Source: Istiophorus platypterus (lineage: Eukaryota; Chordata; Actinopteri; Istiophoriformes; Istiophoridae). From it: a stretch of 64,000 nt of DNA. Positions 1 through 11,551 of this stretch are shown here, piece by piece. The DNA lies in the NCBI GenBank assembly GCA_016859345.1, contig CM029119.1, forward strand, positions 8,319,412 through 8,383,411, written 5' to 3'. A program made the translations under genes and the position numbers. The stretch's first letter is position 1, and each line of letters starts with the position of its first letter. Under the pieces are notes generated by a model. That model was not told the origin of the DNA and searched no databases. It was given only the letters and a program-made list of their open reading frames with translations.

Positions 1-22
1 AAAGCCTTGTTTTCCACTCACC
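1..22 (-). other. Possible partial exon with donor at left edge
   Basis: On the minus strand the sequence GGATGGGGATG is followed by a donor-like GTGAGTGG whose first base is at position 21. Reading upstream, an open frame RDVHTDMGLDGD extends to about base 58, where an AG occurs, but there is no convincing pyrimidine tract. An exon entered with one base would fit the phase left by the 41-nt microexon at 8283-8243. The coding part, if real, covers roughly bases 22-57. Weak. Confidence 0.18.
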
Positions 23-1275
23 ATCCCCATCCAAACCCATGTCTGTGTGTACGTCTCTCTACATGATGGAGGCCACTTTTATTTCACTTGGACTCAGATC
101 TCACTAATAAAACATACTGATATTTCTTAGAGCTAACAAGCTTTTCCTTCAGTTGTGATCCGATTGCATTATCTGGTTTGCTTGAAGTGTAATGTTTAAT
201 CATTGGGAGCAGTGGGGGTCAATAAAGGAGAAGCAATATCACAGCAGTCTGTTGCACAATACCTCATGCACTCTGCAGTCTAATGAATTTGGTTTGCTTC
301 TTATTACTAGAAAATTGTCTAGAATAATGCATCAAAACTATACAGTGCATGACTAACGGCGAGTCAGAACAGAGCAAATATGTTGATGAGAAGGATAATT
401 CTTCTATCACCCACATGGGTCCAAAGAGGGGAGGCATTTAACAGCCAGCTCATTACTTGACAAATAAATCTTAACAATAACTGCCTCAACTTCAAATTCT
501 AATGATGTAATCATAATGCTACATGCCAGTGGAAGGGACTTTAGCACCCTACACACATCTTTTCATATGCTGCCCATCCACCCACTACTGTAAACAGAGA
601 TATTTCCTTCTCTGCTCCTTTCCCACAATCCCTTCATCATCATCGTTTCATCTCCTTTTTTCAAATGTCTCCCTTTTATTACTTTGCTCTCTCTCACTTC
701 TGTTTTCCACGGAGTCGGCACATGCAGAATTTGTCAGGGAGACAAAAATGAGGGAGGAATTTGATGCCTTTTTTTCTCTTTGGTCTGTTCCCTGTAGTGT
801 TGGGTTTGATACCATTCCCTCTGTGTCCCCCCATGTTTGATTTATGGCATAAGGCTGACTCAACACACTGAGATATACCAATGATCTGCAGGTAAATTCT
901 TCTTGAATTGAGCTGACAAATGCATGGGAGCCAGCAAACTGTGGCCAGAGTACCATACCTCTAAAAGAGAAGGGGTAAAAAAAAGCAGTACCACAGACAG
1001 TTTTCACTTTTCACTCACTTTGAGTTAGGTGGGATGAGATAATAATGTGAATGTGGAGGAAACTTATCTGGGGTACTGTAATAGCTATCACATTTGGGGG
1101 ATGTTGTAAGACCCAACGAAATATACAACAGTGTGTGCAATACAGTAACAGCAAAGCACACCTACAGGTTAACGGCACATACACTCTAATGTCAGTTTCT
1201 TCCCAAATCCAAGAAGAGCAGAGGCATTGTCTCAGTGATTTATGAGTAGGTCACAATCCATACAGTAGCAGTATG

Positions 1276-1365
1276 ACCTGAATTTATCTGAGTTAGCCTG
1301 GATTTGTCTGATTAAGCCTTAGTTTATAGGAGCAAACCTGGACTTATCTGAATAAACCATAACCT
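1276..1365. repeat. Degenerate short tandem repeat
   Basis: Three imperfect units of the type CCTGRATTTATCTGARTWA (at about 1276, 1299 and 1338) with changing spacing. Confidence 0.5.
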
Positions 1366-3123
1366 TCTCCCGTCAGAACTCTACACTAACCTGACAAGAG
1401 TCACCAGTTGCCATGCCACCTCATTCCACATGATATTGTAACCCACTAATAATTCTGCACAGAATCTTATAATTTTCCACATAAAACTCCAGATAAGACT
1501 CCAGCTGGCCTCTTTTAGGACACAGGAAAGCTGATAAAACATTGTGGAGCCTGGATCCACCCCTGTGCTGGTATAATCAGGATTGCAGCATTAGTGCTGT
1601 TCTGTAAGGGTTCATGCCTCACTGTTTGGCTGGCTAAATGGTGAATGGAAGGCAATGGAGTGAATATGAGTCTATGCATGTAAGCCATTCCGAGTACATC
1701 TCTTCGTAATTTGCACTAAATATGCTATCATTTAAGTGAATGAGGCTGAATAGTTTATGAGTCCATGGTTGTGGATCTGTGTGCCAGCCCTAGTTCTAAA
1801 CTGAGGTGGACTCCCCTCTGGTATTATGTTTATGGCCTTGAAACTCATTTAAACAGACACACACGCACAGGGCACCCCACTTTCCCCCATCAACCCACAA
1901 TTGAGAATGGCGTCGAGATTCCAATCAGGGTTGAGCCAGCAGACTGAGGGGATTATTTATGCTGGAAAGAAGAAGGGAACCTCGAGAAGGGAGAGAGATG
2001 TGTGTGTGTTACTTGCATTGCTATATTTATGAGAACCAAAGGTCTAACTTAAGGAAAGAAAGATGAGGAAAATCCCTGAAAGTAAACAATTTTCCATTCA
2101 CCAATTAAAAAGCTAATTTACAGTTAAAGCTTGGATTCACGGTGTAAATGGCTAGGGTTAGTTTTAGGTTTGGGAAAGCGTTAAGGTTAAGTAGTTGGTA
2201 GCTGGGAAACACATAATCACAGTCATATCTATACGACCCCTTTAATACACATTTCACACAGCAAAAATGAGATGGGTTAAACCTGCTTTGGGGGTCAGTC
2301 TGAATGAGTCAGCATGCATCATCTAACCAGTCCTCTGGACTTTGGGTCACCTTGACAAAAGTGATTTGAAGGCGCTGCCACATCACATATTGTGTCTGTA
2401 TCTTTTTTTCCCCCACAAAAATGGCACTCACAATTTGCGGATAAATTTATAAGTCTGAAAGTCTTTTTGCATTCCTATGCATGGGTCATATATATGATGT
2501 TTCTTTTGATTAGTTAAATGTGTCATAATTAACTAATGTTGCAAACTGCAGCTCGCATGTTGCATGTTTGAATGCAGGTTGGACATAACTCACTTTGTTG
2601 AACAGACAAATATGTTCAGAAATGAGAATTCTATTATTTAAGGGTTTTTAACGTCCTTTAAGGGAGTGCTAAAGAAAATGCTGTAATGCTTGAATTGCTG
2701 ACATTTCTGACTTGAGGAGTTACAAGGAATTTGTAATGGTCTTGCTGAGGCTAAGGGCAGGAAGTAATGGTGATACTGCGTTGAATCCTTTGCAGAATGA
2801 TTGATTGATTGATTAAACTTAAATCCAAAAAATACTTGTGTCACCTTATGGTAGTTGTGGTTGAAATCCTGAGTTGGCTTGTATGTACCAAAATCAATTT
2901 AGTCCTGAAATTATATTTGTACTGTCATAAGTCAGCAAACTCATAAGTGTTCAGATGTTTTTGCAAAACCTGATCAAATTTTGATGTGTGGTTTTAAACT
3001 GGAGGGAGAGGTTTGGTAAAGGATTCAACTTGTTGTGCAACATAATAGAAAGACATTTTCCCTGAGAACTCCCTCAGCTCATGTGGTTGTGAGAGGGAGT
3101 GTTTGTATGTTACTTTGTTATAC

Positions 3124-3126
<3 letters not shown>

Positions 3127-3167
<41 letters not shown>

Positions 3168-3547
3168 ATGTTTTTGCATTTTAAGCCAGAATGGAAAAGG
3201 TTATGCTTCACAGAAAATCAGTTTTCGAGTACTCCAAATTAGGCTCTGTTTCTCCCTTTGCATCTCTCTTTCTCTCTTTCTCTCTCTACCTCTCTCTTAC
3301 ACACAGACACAGACACAGACACAGAGACAGACAGACAGACAGACACACACACACACACACACACACACAAATATGGCCAGGATGCCTTACCAAAACAATG
3401 GCTGTCTCCGCCGGCTCAGTTCTTTGGCCTGGCAGCCTGCTCTTGGGAAGTTCTCAAACAACCCAACATCTCTGCAGCCAAGCCACATCACATAAGCACA
3501 CACACACGCATGCATGCACGCACGCACGCACACTCACACGCACACAG
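3127..3547. repeat. Compound TG / CAGA / CA microsatellite cluster
   Basis: (TG)19 at 3127-3164, then CAGA and CA arrays at 3300-3369 and a CA/GCAC array at 3496-3547. The intervening TATGGCCAGGATGCC segment is unique. Open frames across this cluster are repeat translations. Confidence 0.95.
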
Positions 3548-4591
3548 ATAGAGGGATAAATTCTGCTAATATTCACACACAAGTATAAACTCTTTATGTA
3601 GGGTAGTGAAACACACACTGGATCAACAGTATGGGTACAAACACACACTTCGCTGTTGAGAACATGCGTGCACACATACACACTAGATCAACTGTACAAA
3701 CAGTCACACACTCAGATAGTGAGCCAGCGGCAGTCTCTGGCCCGCTGAGTTAGCTCCCTCTCCTACCACCATTACCACTATTGTAAATACTCCTCAATAT
3801 GTATTTACACTGGGATTTCAGAACTCTGGAAAAAAATGAGGCGAAAAGAAAAAAAGGCTGGAAAAATGAAGGAATGTGTTTCACGTCAGTCAGACAGCAG
3901 GAACCCTCAGTACTTATTATTTTCTGCTAGAATTTGCCTTGGATTGTACCTTTGGGGGATGAGATAGAGAAACGTGGTGGGTCTTCTCTCTGTATCTGTG
4001 AACTCTCTTTTCTCTCTGTTTGTTACTTTCTTTTTCCCCCACTTATTTCCAACTGATGTAAAGAGCAGGGACGGAAAAACAGGAGTGAAAGGCTTGCTAG
4101 ATTCAATGATTAACATAGAGTGATATAAATTAAAATGTCTTTTATAAATACATGTTAATTCTTTCAAAGAATTTTCATTAGTTCGCAGAGGACAGTTTTA
4201 TCTGTCAATGGTCTTTAACATGTTTGCATCTTTTTAACTCATTAGCCTATGAGTTACAGATATTCATACTATAAATGACTGATTCCCATCAGTCTCCTGT
4301 CCTCTAATCTGAGACATAAGGCACTATATTTTATCAAAAAGATTATTCTATCAGAAAGTGTCTTTAGGTTAATTTATGAAAACTCCTTTATATTGAACAG
4401 TATGGATAATATGATAAATAATACATACAACATTTTTCGTATGCCGACGTGGGTTGCCAGGTATTTTACTGTATAGTAACTGAGAAATTACATCGAACCA
4501 GAAAATGGTTTCATTATCTAAGGAAAACTTTAAGTCAAACACATTGTTAGTGAACAAGTATCCCCTCTTACTTACCTTAAGTTATTCCATT

Positions 4592-4643
4592 ACACATACA
4601 CACACATATATACACACACATAAGCATACACACACAAACACAC
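4592..4643. repeat. Short interrupted CA/TA tract
   Basis: An imperfect CACATA/CACA array of about 50 bases with several TA interruptions. Confidence 0.85.
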
Positions 4644-5663
4644 CTAAGTCATGTCCATATGAGAACAATTACATGGTCTGCTCCCGTGAATAAATTAGTC
4701 TAATCAAGTTCTGTCTTTTCCCCGACATCCGTACCCTAATCCCTTGCTTTTTGCAAAAGCAAAGCATCCCCTGCTTCCAAAGACACCCCCAGAGCCCCAT
4801 CCATCCCTTATTCCTTCCTTCCTGTACTATCTACACCAAGCAAAATAGGAAAGAAAAGGTCAGAAAGATGAGAGAAAGCTAAGGAAGTAATGTTTGCTTT
4901 TATTACAGCACAAACTTTTAAAGGGCTCACGGGATCATCATGTGATATAAAACAAATGCAAAACTGCTTACATAATTACATAACTTTCCACAGGTAAGTC
5001 TAACTTATGGATTTTGAGCTGCTTTTTAAAAGGTGTACCAAATGCAAGATCTTAATTTCAAAGAGAGGAGGAGTCTAGGAGTCACAAAAAGTACAGTCAC
5101 CTTTGGTTTTAAGCTGGACAAATTTACAACTAATAAGCTGGGATGGATTTAAATAGTAAATGAAATAATGAAAGCTTTGATGAAATAAAATCAACAACAA
5201 CAATGAAGGACAGAGGAAAAATCAAAAGTAAAATCTCTATGGAATCTTTTTCATGTCTTGATGAAAATGCATTGAGACATGTACAAAAAAAAATTGAGCA
5301 AAAGCAATGACAATTGATTGACCAGTAAATATTTGTGACAAACAATCGTGTTCATCCCTGCATCCCTGTTTTTGAACTGGCTCCTTTTTTTCCCTTTGCG
5401 CCTGAGTTTGGTAGGTGTAAAGATACCAAAATAAGTGTAATGTGAGGCCTTTCAGTATCCCTGGTGATACTGTGAGCTTTGCAGAGGCAAAGGAATACCT
5501 TGACTGCAAAAGCACATACAAAGAAAAGTCGAAGCAATCAAAGTGTGAAAACCCAGAGAACAGATAAGAAGCCAAAAAGGAGAGGAAGTGATTGCTAGTA
5601 GAGGCTGGGCTGATATAATACAGATAGGATATTGCAGAACATACACCTGTATCATACCGGTAA

Positions 5664-5744
5664 ACATGTACATGTACACGTACACATAAATGCATGTATG
5701 CATGCACGTGTATCGATGCATGCACACACACACACACACACACA

Positions 5745-5786
<42 letters not shown>
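5664..5786. repeat. Alternating purine-pyrimidine tract with long (CA)n
   Basis: ACATGTACATGTACACGTAC and related ATGCATGC palindromes lead into a CA array (5723-5786) broken by CAAAAACA. About 120 bases of almost strict purine-pyrimidine alternation, a potential Z-DNA former. Confidence 0.93.
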
Positions 5787-5790
<4 letters not shown>

Positions 5791-6078
5791 AAAAACAATC
5801 TGTTGAGGATGAAATGTCTGTTTGGACATTGTTTTTTCCTCAGATTAATGATAATCTTTTGATGAAAAACATATATTTGTGTGTGTGTGATTGTGTGTGT
5901 ATCCTGATTGATATTTAACCTGCTGTATATGATCACTTTTGCTCAGTCACGATTCTGCTGCCATGAATCATTGTGTGGCAGAGTACACCGAACACTCCCC
6001 GCTTTTCCTCATTCTACAGCCGTCTCTCTTTACTTGACATCCCGTGATGGCTCTACTGGTTTTTCAATACAGCTGCTT

Positions 6079-6931
6079 GTCTCCTGGCAACCAGTGTCTC
6101 CCATTATGGCACACGGATTACTCCCTGTGCCAGTACACCTGGCACATCAGAGTATATGACAATAAATTATACATTAAATCTATGTTGCATCACATGTCAT
6201 AATACTAGTGAGTTATGGACCAAAGGACGTTTAGACTCAAACACACAGAATACTTGATCATTGTGATTTTTACTATTGGGACACATTTTCAGTCAACAAG
6301 TGAACTCAGCCAGATTATGTTTCTCCATTTTTTGTATTAAAGATCCAGGTAAAATGCAGCTAGGGGTTTTTAGGACAACAAACATAAACGCACGCACACA
6401 CGCACAAACATGCAAGTCTCACACATGTGGTGTATACACACCCATAAAAGCCTCCATGTTTTGTTGGTAAAGGCCTGTTGCTATGTAACCATGTGAGCAC
6501 AGATAGCTGTAAGCTAAATTTTACTCAAGAAAAAATATGATCACAAGTAAGAGTGCTTGTACAAAGTTAAACAATCATAGTTTCAAGAGTAACTGGCTGT
6601 CTGAAACAGCGTGATTATAATTAAGGAAAAAAAAAATCAAGGTTACACTCAATGAAGCTGTAATTCATGGCAAATATGTAGCTTTCAAAGGAGGACAGCT
6701 GACGGAAAATCTTAATTTGGTTAATTTGCTAATTGAAATGTCTTGGACTAAGATTAAGAGGGAAAAAATGTATAACCACCTCTTTGGTCATCTAAAGTAA
6801 TCATTCACACAGGGAAATTCTAGGTGTACAGACTTTACTGGCTGCACTGCTGATAGGAAGAAACAAACCGGAGATACAGTAGTTGTTGTGAATATTGATA
6901 TGGGTGTCCATGGCTTTGGTTGCTGGGCAAC
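6079..6931. promoter_or_regulatory. Cluster of three RFX X-box-like motifs
   Basis: GTCTCCTGGCAACC at 6079-6092, GTTGCTATGTAACC at 6477-6490 and GGTTGCTGGGCAAC at 6918-6931. Each resembles the RFX family palindrome GTTNCC(N)0-3GGNAAC, and the last is a full two-armed site. No promoter or exon is visible beside them. Confidence 0.4.
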
Positions 6932-8242
6932 TAAAATATACAGCTATTTTTATTTGTTTTAGATTCTCAACCCACTTGTCTTTCACTCTTTGCCATTTGT
7001 TACCTTACAATGATATGCAGTGTACCTCAAATTTTGGGTTAGTTTCTATATTATTCACACAGCGATCTCAGACATGCAAAAGAGCCATATTTTACATCTA
7101 TTACTGGCCCCAACATAGTAGAGTAGAAGATCTGGTGGCAACCACAAATGGTGTAATTAGTCAAGCCATTAGTTATTGAGAGGCTGAAATATTATATTGA
7201 CAGTAAAGGTTCATTTGTTTATATAGAGTCTGTTTTGACTTCACATTAACAGCTAATAGCAGTAATAGGTTTAAAGGAGAAGTGTCTCACTAAACAATGA
7301 TAAATTATAGAACTGAGGAAATAAAGTTCTATCTTAAATAACGACCGGATCATTTCTTGCTGTCGAGTTGATCTTCACCTGGCAGTGTATTTTGCTGAAG
7401 GTGCAGTGCAGCAAGAAGGTCCTAGGTGTGACTCACAAATCTGCAGCAAGTGTCATGGATTAAACTGTCACCTTGAAGAGGCACTCAGATACACTTACTA
7501 CAAACAAAGTCCTCTCCTTTTACCTCTACTGAGGACCCAAATTTCTCTCACGATTTCACAGAACTGATTTTCAGTAGAACAAAGTCTGGGAGTGCTTTTG
7601 TTCCATGTGGTGAATGAAAGCAGATTCTTGTTCTGATCAATGCGCACAGTGCCATGCTGAAAAACTGGAAGGACTGAGAAGTATTACTGTTATGGAATGG
7701 ATTATGGGTCAGGCTTAGAGAGACTTAACTTGCTTTTCAAACACATGCACACACACATTGGAATTCAACGGCGTCTAAACAGAGATGAATCAGGTCAAAT
7801 TCTTTAGAAACTGAGGTTACCTTGAAAAACTGCTGAAAACTGAGCTCCCTGATGTTCTCCTTTAACCACACTGACACAGTAGAAATAAACAGTTATGCTA
7901 ATGAGGTCTGAAATGCCAATTAATTTGTTCCATTTCCATGGCAATACACTGTATTTATCTTACATAAATCAAAATTAGAATTAGACACAAGGACAACCAG
8001 TATAAACATAAAGCAACGAGGAGCTTAGTTATTGTTGCCACCACAGCAAGCGACCACGGTGGTAACTACCATGGGTGGCATTTCAAACACATGCATAAAG
8101 TCTCTGCAAGCCATTGATTTCCTGTCATCTCACATCTTTGGTCTCTTTTCCTAAACTAGGAGGGGAAGTCATACATGGACAAAAGAGAAGAAAGCAAGAA
8201 TGGATGCAAGGATGTACAGGCTGGTGAAACTTTGGGACTTAC

Positions 8243-8283
8243 TTCTTGTGCTGATTCTCCTTCCGGTCAGCAGAGCCCAGACT
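8243..8283 (-). CDS. Candidate 41-nt microexon with strong splice sites
   Basis: On the minus strand an excellent acceptor (CTGTTTTTCTCTTATTTACAG) is followed by 41 bases and a perfect GTAAGT donor. Read in phase 0 it gives SLGSADRKENQHK plus two bases (AA) of a following Lys or Asn codon. A second frame is also open and the third hits a stop. Phase 0 agrees with the two microexons upstream, giving a basic, polar joined peptide ...IGAVLKSLGSADRKENQHK. This is the strongest of the small candidates by splice score. The next exon would have to start with one codon base; a weak candidate sits at the left edge of the window. The protein is not recognised. Confidence 0.6.
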
Positions 8284-8833
8284 CTGTAAATAAGAGAAAA
8301 ACAGACATTACTATCTAGGATAGTCAAATAAAATTTTTCCATCCTTATGTACTAATTTTGGAGAACACTACCCTGTGTGCTTTTTAAACCCTGGGGTCAG
8401 TCAGAGGGCATGTACAGTATACATGTAAATATATGAAACAATTCTCTTTGTATTTTGTTAAATTCATTTAGCTGTCTGGATGGCTCAGATGACTTTATCC
8501 AGCTTCCAAAAATGTTCACCAATAACTTTTACATGCACCATATATTGTGAAAACAACTGAGAACTGAATATAGGAAAAGATACACAGTAAATAGTATAAT
8601 AACAGTACATCACAGGCAGAAAATCATGGATAAGCCCCTAAGAAAAATTACATTTAGTTAAGGCTCTGCACAATCAAAGCATCAGCAAGTTCATTAACCT
8701 GAAAAACAATCAAGTAACAGAAACACAAGACAGAGATATCCTGCTTTCTCCTTCTATTGAGTTTAGTTTATTACAGTCGAGGTAACCTACAGTTAACGTA
8801 CAACTCAATTAGGCCTCTAATCTGGACATTTAC

Positions 8834-8869
8834 CTTCAAGACAGCACCAATCAAATGATGAATGTCACC
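8834..8869 (-). CDS. Candidate 36-nt in-frame microexon
   Basis: The minus strand reads GTAATTGTCTCTCACAG, a good acceptor, then 12 whole codons, GDIHHLIGAVLK, and then donor GTAAAT. Entry and exit are both phase 0, so inclusion or skipping would leave the frame intact. The peptide is amphipathic and hydrophobic compared with its charged neighbours, and could extend a helix (inference). It lies 237 bases downstream of the 45-nt candidate and 550 upstream of the 41-nt one. Gene identity is unknown. The chance that such a segment is decoy splice signal is real because it is so short, but both signals are good. Confidence 0.55.
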
Positions 8870-9106
8870 CTGTGAGAGACAATTACACAGGTAATGACCT
8901 TGTCTCCACTGTAAAATAATTAGCTCCCTTGCTACAATTACAAACACCTATCCAGTGGATTGACTTCATTCACACATGTTTATCAAAATGTGGTGTCTGT
9001 GCATGTGTGAAGGAAGTTTAGGAAGTGAGAGTGTTTAAAAGTTTAAAAGCCATTTCCATGATGATGATTTCAGCTGAGTTCAGAAACTCAAGTGCAAAAA
9101 TAATAC

Positions 9107-9151
9107 CTCCTGCCAGCTCTTCTCAACAGGGGACGATTTGAATGCATCCCT
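9107..9151 (-). CDS. Candidate 45-nt in-frame microexon
   Basis: On the minus strand the pyrimidine-rich acceptor GGTTGTGCCTCTATGCCTGTGCCAG is followed by 15 whole codons, RDAFKSSPVEKSWQE, and a donor GTATTA. Both boundaries are phase 0, matching the end of exon B and the start of the next microexon. An alternative acceptor 29 bases upstream (a T9 run then GTCAG) would lengthen the exon to 74 nt and shift its entry phase, so the 45-nt form is preferred. The donor departs from consensus at +4 and +5, which is common in alternatively used small exons. The peptide is short and unrecognised, with a possible phosphosite at Ser-Ser-Pro. Confidence rests mainly on the phase agreement of the three neighbouring exons. 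Confidence 0.5.
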
Positions 9152-10856
9152 CTGGCACAGGCATAGAGGCACAACCAATGCACTGACAAAAAAAAAACAC
9201 CTATACACACAGGAGGAGACACTCAAATAGTACCCCCCTGCTGTCCACATTTTCTGGAGGTGTATAGCCAAGTGAAACATTCTGAGACAGATGGAGGTGT
9301 GCACATAGGACGTTCAACACATACTCATACAAATAAATACAAGCCCATAACTGGCCTGAGGCAGGAGAGATTTTGAAGTGAAATTCTGTTGCTGTTTTGC
9401 ATTTTCATTGTTGTCAAGGAGGCAAATACAGGCTCCTTAAATAAAGGGGGGGGCTGTTTATCCAAACCATTGCTGATGGAGTTGCCATGCATGACGAAGC
9501 TGCTCGTCATGCGAATACACCAAAGAGAGCATTTAAGGTTTTGTCAGAATCCTGCAGTTTTGTGCATCTTCTGTGAAGCTTGCAAAAATACATCATTATT
9601 TTGCAATGTCCAATTTCCCTTAGATTTAAGCAACCGTAGTGGGTGCTTGCGTGGAGGCAGCCTGGGTCTATCCATAACTCTATGCCATGGAATATCATAT
9701 ATATTTTTTTCCAGAACACTTAACACATTAATGGATGTCCATTGGGTTTCACTGACTTTGGCTTGAGCTTCTTTTCAACGACTTTCTGTCACGAGTGTGA
9801 CGATGTGCTTAAAAGTGAGTGAAAAGGGCATTCCCTCCCTTTGAAGCTCAAACTGAATGTCAGATAGAACCGAGTGTGTTCATGCGTGTTTGTATGTGTA
9901 TGTGTGCTCGTATGTGAGCAGCAACATTTTGACCAGCAAGTGTCTCCTCTGCTATGGTGTTTTGAGTGTGTGTTTGTGTACGTATGTACTTTAATGTGTA
10001 CAGTGCAGTGACATTTTGACAGGTGATTGACATCACTCTGTGTATATGTTTGCACGTGTCATCCCCCTGGTGGGGACAGAATATGGCACACAGAGCGACT
10101 GACCTTTCACCTCCCGTCTCCCCTACAGCGCACTCAGCCACTCTGCCAACAGGGATGAGGGAAGGTGGGTGTCCTTCATTTGAGATAAGTCTGTTGTGGG
10201 TCATGCCGGTATGTTGTATTATAACTTTTTTAAAGCCGTCTTCTAGAATGAAGTAATGACTGCATCAGAGCCTGAATCAGTAGGCTGATTTTTGAGCAAT
10301 TACAGCCTCTGTTTCCAAGTGATTTTCATTAGCAAACAATCAGTTTACCTGAATCTGGTCATTAATTGATTGTCTTTTGCCTGTATGTTTATCAGCCTCT
10401 ACCAAATTGGTTCACAGTGTTTGTGAAACTTGTTATCTGCACTCTCTCACCTCTATCTACCTATACCCACAGAAAGCTTCACAAAAAAACATACTAGAAT
10501 AGGTGGCTTTTGTGTAAACTCCACTGCTCATGCAAAACCTTTTCCTCTACATGAACTGAGCACAGTCCTCAAATCCCCAAGAAAAAAAAAAAAGCATGTT
10601 TCCATAGATAATGGTAGCAGTAAAACATCACACCTGACAGCTAACAGAGCTTTTCTTAACATCTTACTCAATTATCTTAATGATAGTCGGGAACACATGG
10701 GAGACAATTAGCTGGCAATAAATGCCAAGTGTAGGACATATTTCCATCAGCTGTACAGTAGATGACAGCAGCTTCAAATTTGTTGTTACAAGTATTCAGA
10801 ATCAGGCATATGTGGTGCAAATGATGCACAAAACTTCAAAAATTCTTGAAAAAGAC

Positions 10857-10892
10857 TGACCTAAGAATACCTAAGAATCCTAATACCTAAGA
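10857..10892. repeat. Triplicated CCTAAGAAT decamer
   Basis: ACCTAAGAAT occurs three times within 36 bases, with ACCTAAGAATCCTAAT in the middle; a small slippage product. Confidence 0.7.
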
Positions 10893-11537
10893 ATTAGTCA
10901 TTTAGTCAGTCCTCAAATTATTCATCAGATTAGTTTTACCCACAAGCTTCAGTTTGCATCTTTCTACCAGTCCGTGTGTGTGTGTGCGTGCATAGAAGCA
11001 GGTGCGTGAATTCATACCTTCACAGCAGGTACATGAAAAAAACAAAAACTTGGCAATTCCTAACAGCTGTGAAATTACAATGAAAAAAATAGGTTATATG
11101 CTTGCCAAATCCCTCAAAAGCAAATTCCATTCAACATGTGTTTCTTCAAACACTGGATCACGAGCAAACAAAAATACACGAGCACAAGTAATACACACAA
11201 AAACACCATCATATTTTTTAAATACCTTCACTTTGCATCCATTGATTCCAGCATATACACACATACCTGTGGAGAGCAACCCAGTGAACCCAGTTGGAGA
11301 ACGTTGCTCCACTTTCCCTGTGTTCTTTTCTCCCGTTTCCAAAAACCAAAGTCCTCACTGTGGTGTCGCGGCGACAGCTGTAATTGCTGTTCACCTGTCC
11401 GACTTGTTTCCCTCCCTCCCTATTTATATCTCTATATTTTCCTCTCCTTCTATCTGAAGCAGTTGGTCACACGAAGGTTTGCGAAGCTTGCTCCGATGGT
11501 GGCTGCTACTGCCACTGACTTGTTGTACTTTAATTGT

Positions 11538-11551
11538 GGTTGCTAGGCGAT
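11538..11551. promoter_or_regulatory. RFX X-box-like motif
   Basis: GGTTGCTAGGCGAT, one perfect half-site and one mutated half-site. It lies in a segment with raised CpG content (11350-11560). Confidence 0.25.

Larger units (their letters stand above)
23..8242. other. Gene-free stretch, intron or downstream flank
   Basis: AT-rich unique sequence with microsatellites at 3.1-3.5, 4.6 and 5.7-5.9 kb, a GGTTAG-type stretch at 2153-2196 and the X-box cluster at 6.1-6.9 kb. A strong minus-strand acceptor-like pyrimidine tract at 965-1000 is followed by an open frame but no donor was found, so no exon is called. Confidence 0.6.

Noticed and set aside
648..1007. 119-codon minus-strand frame after a strong pyrimidine tract
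   Set aside because: No donor, no stop-linked terminal-exon evidence and no recognisable domain; a frame of this length is expected by chance in 64 kb read in six frames.
2862..2876. GGTTGAAATCC, similar to a tRNA B-box
   Set aside because: No A-box at the proper distance and no cloverleaf can be drawn.
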